From the NCBI GenBank assembly GCA_027296525.1, contig JAPUJA010000350.1, positions 1 to 5,187 on the forward strand: 5,187 nucleotides of DNA. The letters run 5' to 3'. The position numbers and the translations under genes are program-made. The notes beneath the pieces are model-generated. The model saw only the letters and a program-made list of their open reading frames with translations. It had not been told where the DNA came from and did not search any database. Origin of the DNA: Pseudomonadota bacterium (lineage in GTDB: Bacteria > Pseudomonadota > Alphaproteobacteria > UBA828 > JAPUJA01). The first letter of the stretch is position 1. The number at the start of each line of letters is the position of its first letter. Positions 4,303 through 5,187 of this stretch are shown here, one piece after another.

Positions 4303-5187
4303 CGCAACCCTCCGCACCTGATCGAGAGTTCCAGGCTAGCGGGTGGTCCGGCCCAAGTAAACCGGCCGAGCCCGGTCTCTACATCGTCGCCACCCCGATC
4401 GGCAACGCCCGCGACATAACCTTGCGCGCCCTCGACCTCCTCGCCGGGACCGATGCCATCCTGTGCGAAGACACCCGCCGAACGGGCAAGCTCCTCGCCA
4501 TCTACGGCATTCGCCGGCCGATGATTTCCTATCACGAGCACAACGCGCCGCGCGTGCGCCCCGGACTCGTCCGGCGCCTCAAGGCGGGGGCCTCGCTTGC
4601 CCTCGTCTCCGATCCGGGCTACAAGCTCGTGCGCGCCAGCCTCGCGGCCGGGGTCCCGGTCAGGCCCGTGCCGGGCGCCTCGGCGCCGATCGCGGCGCTC
4701 AGCGTCTCCGGCCTTCCAACCGACCGATTCCTGTTCGCGGGCTTCCTGCCCGCGCGCGGGCCCGCCCGGCGGAAGGCGCTTGGTCGGCTCGCCACGCTCG
4801 AGAGCACGCTCGTTCTGTTCGAGACGGCCCGGCGGCTGCCGGCCACGCTTTCCGACATGGCCGAGCTTTTGGGCCCCCGGGAGGCGGCGATCGCGCGCGA
4901 GCTCACCAAGCAGTTCGAAGAGGTCCGGCGGGGAACCCTCGAGCATCTCGCCGCCCATTACGCCGGGGCGCAGGCGCCCAAAGGCGAGATCGTGATCGTG
5001 GTCGCGCCGCCTGAGGAAGCCCCCGCCGCCTCTTGGGACGAGGTGCGCATCGACGCGGCGCTCGGCGAGGCCCTCGCCCATATGGGCACGAAGGAGGCCG
5101 CGGCGCGCCTCAGCACCGAGACCGGCCTCTCCCGGCGGGCGCTCTACCGGCGCGCGATCACGCTCAAGGACGCGCTCAAGGAGGAGG
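4215..5187 (+). CDS. rsmI: RsmI, 16S rRNA (cytidine-1402-2'-O)-methyltransferase, 3'-truncated by window edge, with an internal motif deletion
   Basis: RsmI 2'-O-methylates C1402 in the decoding centre of 16S rRNA using SAM and belongs to the tetrapyrrole-methylase fold. Visible motifs are GLYIVATPIGNARDITLRAL (54-73), CEDTRRTGKLL (84-94), ISYHEHN (104-110), PGASAPIAAL (153-162), GLPTDRFLFAGFLP (166-179), ARELTKQFEE (227-236) and KGEIVIVV (256-263). A helical HTH-like C-terminal region follows, ending ALKEE at the edge. The ORF opens after TGA 4206-4208, and ATG 4215 is its only ATG, GTG, TTG or CTG before the conserved domain. It follows AAAAGGA at a long 12-base spacing. It gives 53 extra Arg/Lys/Pro-rich residues, probably disordered, encoded antisense to the neighbouring lipoprotein signal peptide. 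The signature SDAGTPxxSDPG is reduced to Ser132-Asp133-Pro134-Gly135, an in-frame loss of eight residues including the AGTP loop, so activity is doubtful. FETARRL (202-208) also departs from the common FES/YES-P-RRL form. The rest is well conserved, with no frameshift. Confidence 0.9.
   Translation, partial: MARQKPSGPGKNAANAPRRRARHVQTRKTPQPSAPDREFQASGWSGPSKPAEPGLYIVATPIGNARDITLRALDLLAGTDAILCEDTRRTGKLLAIYGIRRPMISYHEHNAPRVRPGLVRRLKAGASLALVSDPGYKLVRASLAAGVPVRPVPGASAPIAALSVSGLPTDRFLFAGFLPARGPARRKALGRLATLESTLVLFETARRLPATLSDMAELLGPREAAIARELTKQFEEVRRGTLEHLAAHYAGAQAPKGEIVIVVAPPEEAPAASWDEVRIDAALGEALAHMGTKEAAARLSTETGLSRRALYRRAITLKDALKEE
4308..4313 (-). promoter_or_regulatory. Shine-Dalgarno sequence setting the lipoprotein start
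   Basis: GGAGGG reads on the minus strand five bases before GTG 4302-4300. It is the best ribosome-binding site in the window and decides between the two in-frame GTG codons (4317 and 4302) in favour of the inner one. Confidence 0.7.
4333..4361 (-). promoter_or_regulatory. Candidate promoter for the lipoprotein gene
   Basis: On the minus strand, TTTACT (4361-4356) and TAGCCT (4338-4333) are spaced by 17 bases. They match the housekeeping consensus at about 4/6 and 3/6. Transcription would begin near 4326, leaving a leader of roughly 24 bases that carries the GGAGGG. The spacing and position are sensible, but the match is weak. If rsmI starts at 4215, this promoter lies within the rsmI coding sequence on the other strand. 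Confidence 0.3.
4602..4619 (+). other. Deletion junction in the RsmI signature loop
   Basis: The codons read Leu-Val-Ser-Asp-Pro-Gly where the family has Val-Ser-Asp-Ala-Gly-Thr-Pro-Leu-(Ile/Val)-(Ser/Asn)-Asp-Pro-Gly. Exactly 24 bases appear to be missing and the frame is kept. The remaining CTCGTCTCCGAT (4602-4613) could encode both the first LVSD and a second LVSD of a full-length loop, which is what recombination or slippage between two such copies would leave behind. Confidence 0.8.
5178..5187 (+). promoter_or_regulatory. Possible ribosome-binding site for a gene beyond the right edge
   Basis: AAGGAGGAGG at the very end of the window is a strong purine-rich Shine-Dalgarno match, yet it also simply encodes Lys-Glu-Glu near the C-terminus of RsmI. 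In many alphaproteobacteria rsmI is followed closely by yraN and gshB, so a start codon just outside the window is plausible but unseen. Confidence 0.3.

Noticed and set aside
4303..4317. GTG 4317 as the start of the lipoprotein gene.
   Set aside because: The best Shine-Dalgarno sequence (GGAGGG) would then be inside the gene, five bases before GTG 4302, which makes 4302 the better start.
4343..4360. GTG 4343 as a short start for rsmI.
   Set aside because: It is in another frame and meets a TAA at 4358, so it cannot lead into the RsmI domain without a frameshift.
4233..5081. A 282-codon minus-strand open frame opposite rsmI.
   Set aside because: The plus strand carries unmistakable RsmI motifs in a continuous frame; the antisense reading is Arg/Gly-rich noise.
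1..5187. Mobile elements, CRISPR arrays, tRNA or rRNA genes, and defence or secondary-metabolism systems.
   Set aside because: Apart from short leaders, the whole window is explained by one gene fragment and five housekeeping or cell-envelope genes. No terminal inverted repeats, regularly spaced repeats or tRNA-like folds were seen.

Overview
The window looks like a stretch of a GC-rich alphaproteobacterial chromosome, and a Rhodospirillales-like bacterium is my best guess. Two things point there: the gene order rph - rdgB - hemW, then an opposing LpoA-like lipoprotein gene and rsmI, and alphaproteobacterial-looking details in HemW and RsmI. The order is inferred from family resemblance; no search was run.

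Layout. Bases 3-146 hold the 3' end of a (+) gene that is much AT-richer than the rest (about 47% GC by hand count). Its last 47 residues weakly resemble the C-terminus of a low-molecular-weight phosphatase. Bases 147-284 are a leader with a short imperfect tandem repeat just before rph. A tight (+) operon follows: rph (RNase PH, 285-1007), rdgB (non-canonical purine NTP pyrophosphatase, 1004-1639) and hemW (radical-SAM haem chaperone, 1636-2802). Each junction is a 4-base GTGA overlap. hemW converges on a (-) gene for an LpoA-like outer-membrane lipoprotein (2845 to about 4302). Reading away from that gene on (+) is rsmI (16S rRNA 2'-O-methyltransferase, from 4215), which runs off the right edge.

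How the genes fit together. RNase PH (3' trimming of tRNA and other RNA), RdgB (cleansing of the nucleotide pool) and HemW (haem delivery or anaerobic haem metabolism) form a housekeeping operon joined by co-expression, not by a shared pathway. The lipoprotein/rsmI pair recalls the divergent lpoA/rsmI pair of E. coli; one partner acts in cell-wall synthesis and the other in ribosome modification.

Most notable observations. (1) RsmI lacks eight residues of its most conserved motif: the family's SDAGTPxxSDPG loop has become SDPG, as expected from a deletion between two copies of a direct repeat. (2) The only canonical rsmI start in its open frame lies inside the lipoprotein gene. The two 5' ends therefore overlap head-to-head by about 88 bases, and the N-terminal tail of RsmI is encoded antisense to the lipoprotein signal peptide. 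(3) Short tandem duplications sit at three gene boundaries, one of which duplicates the hemW start codon. I saw no mobile element, CRISPR array, tRNA or rRNA, and no convincing new multi-gene system.
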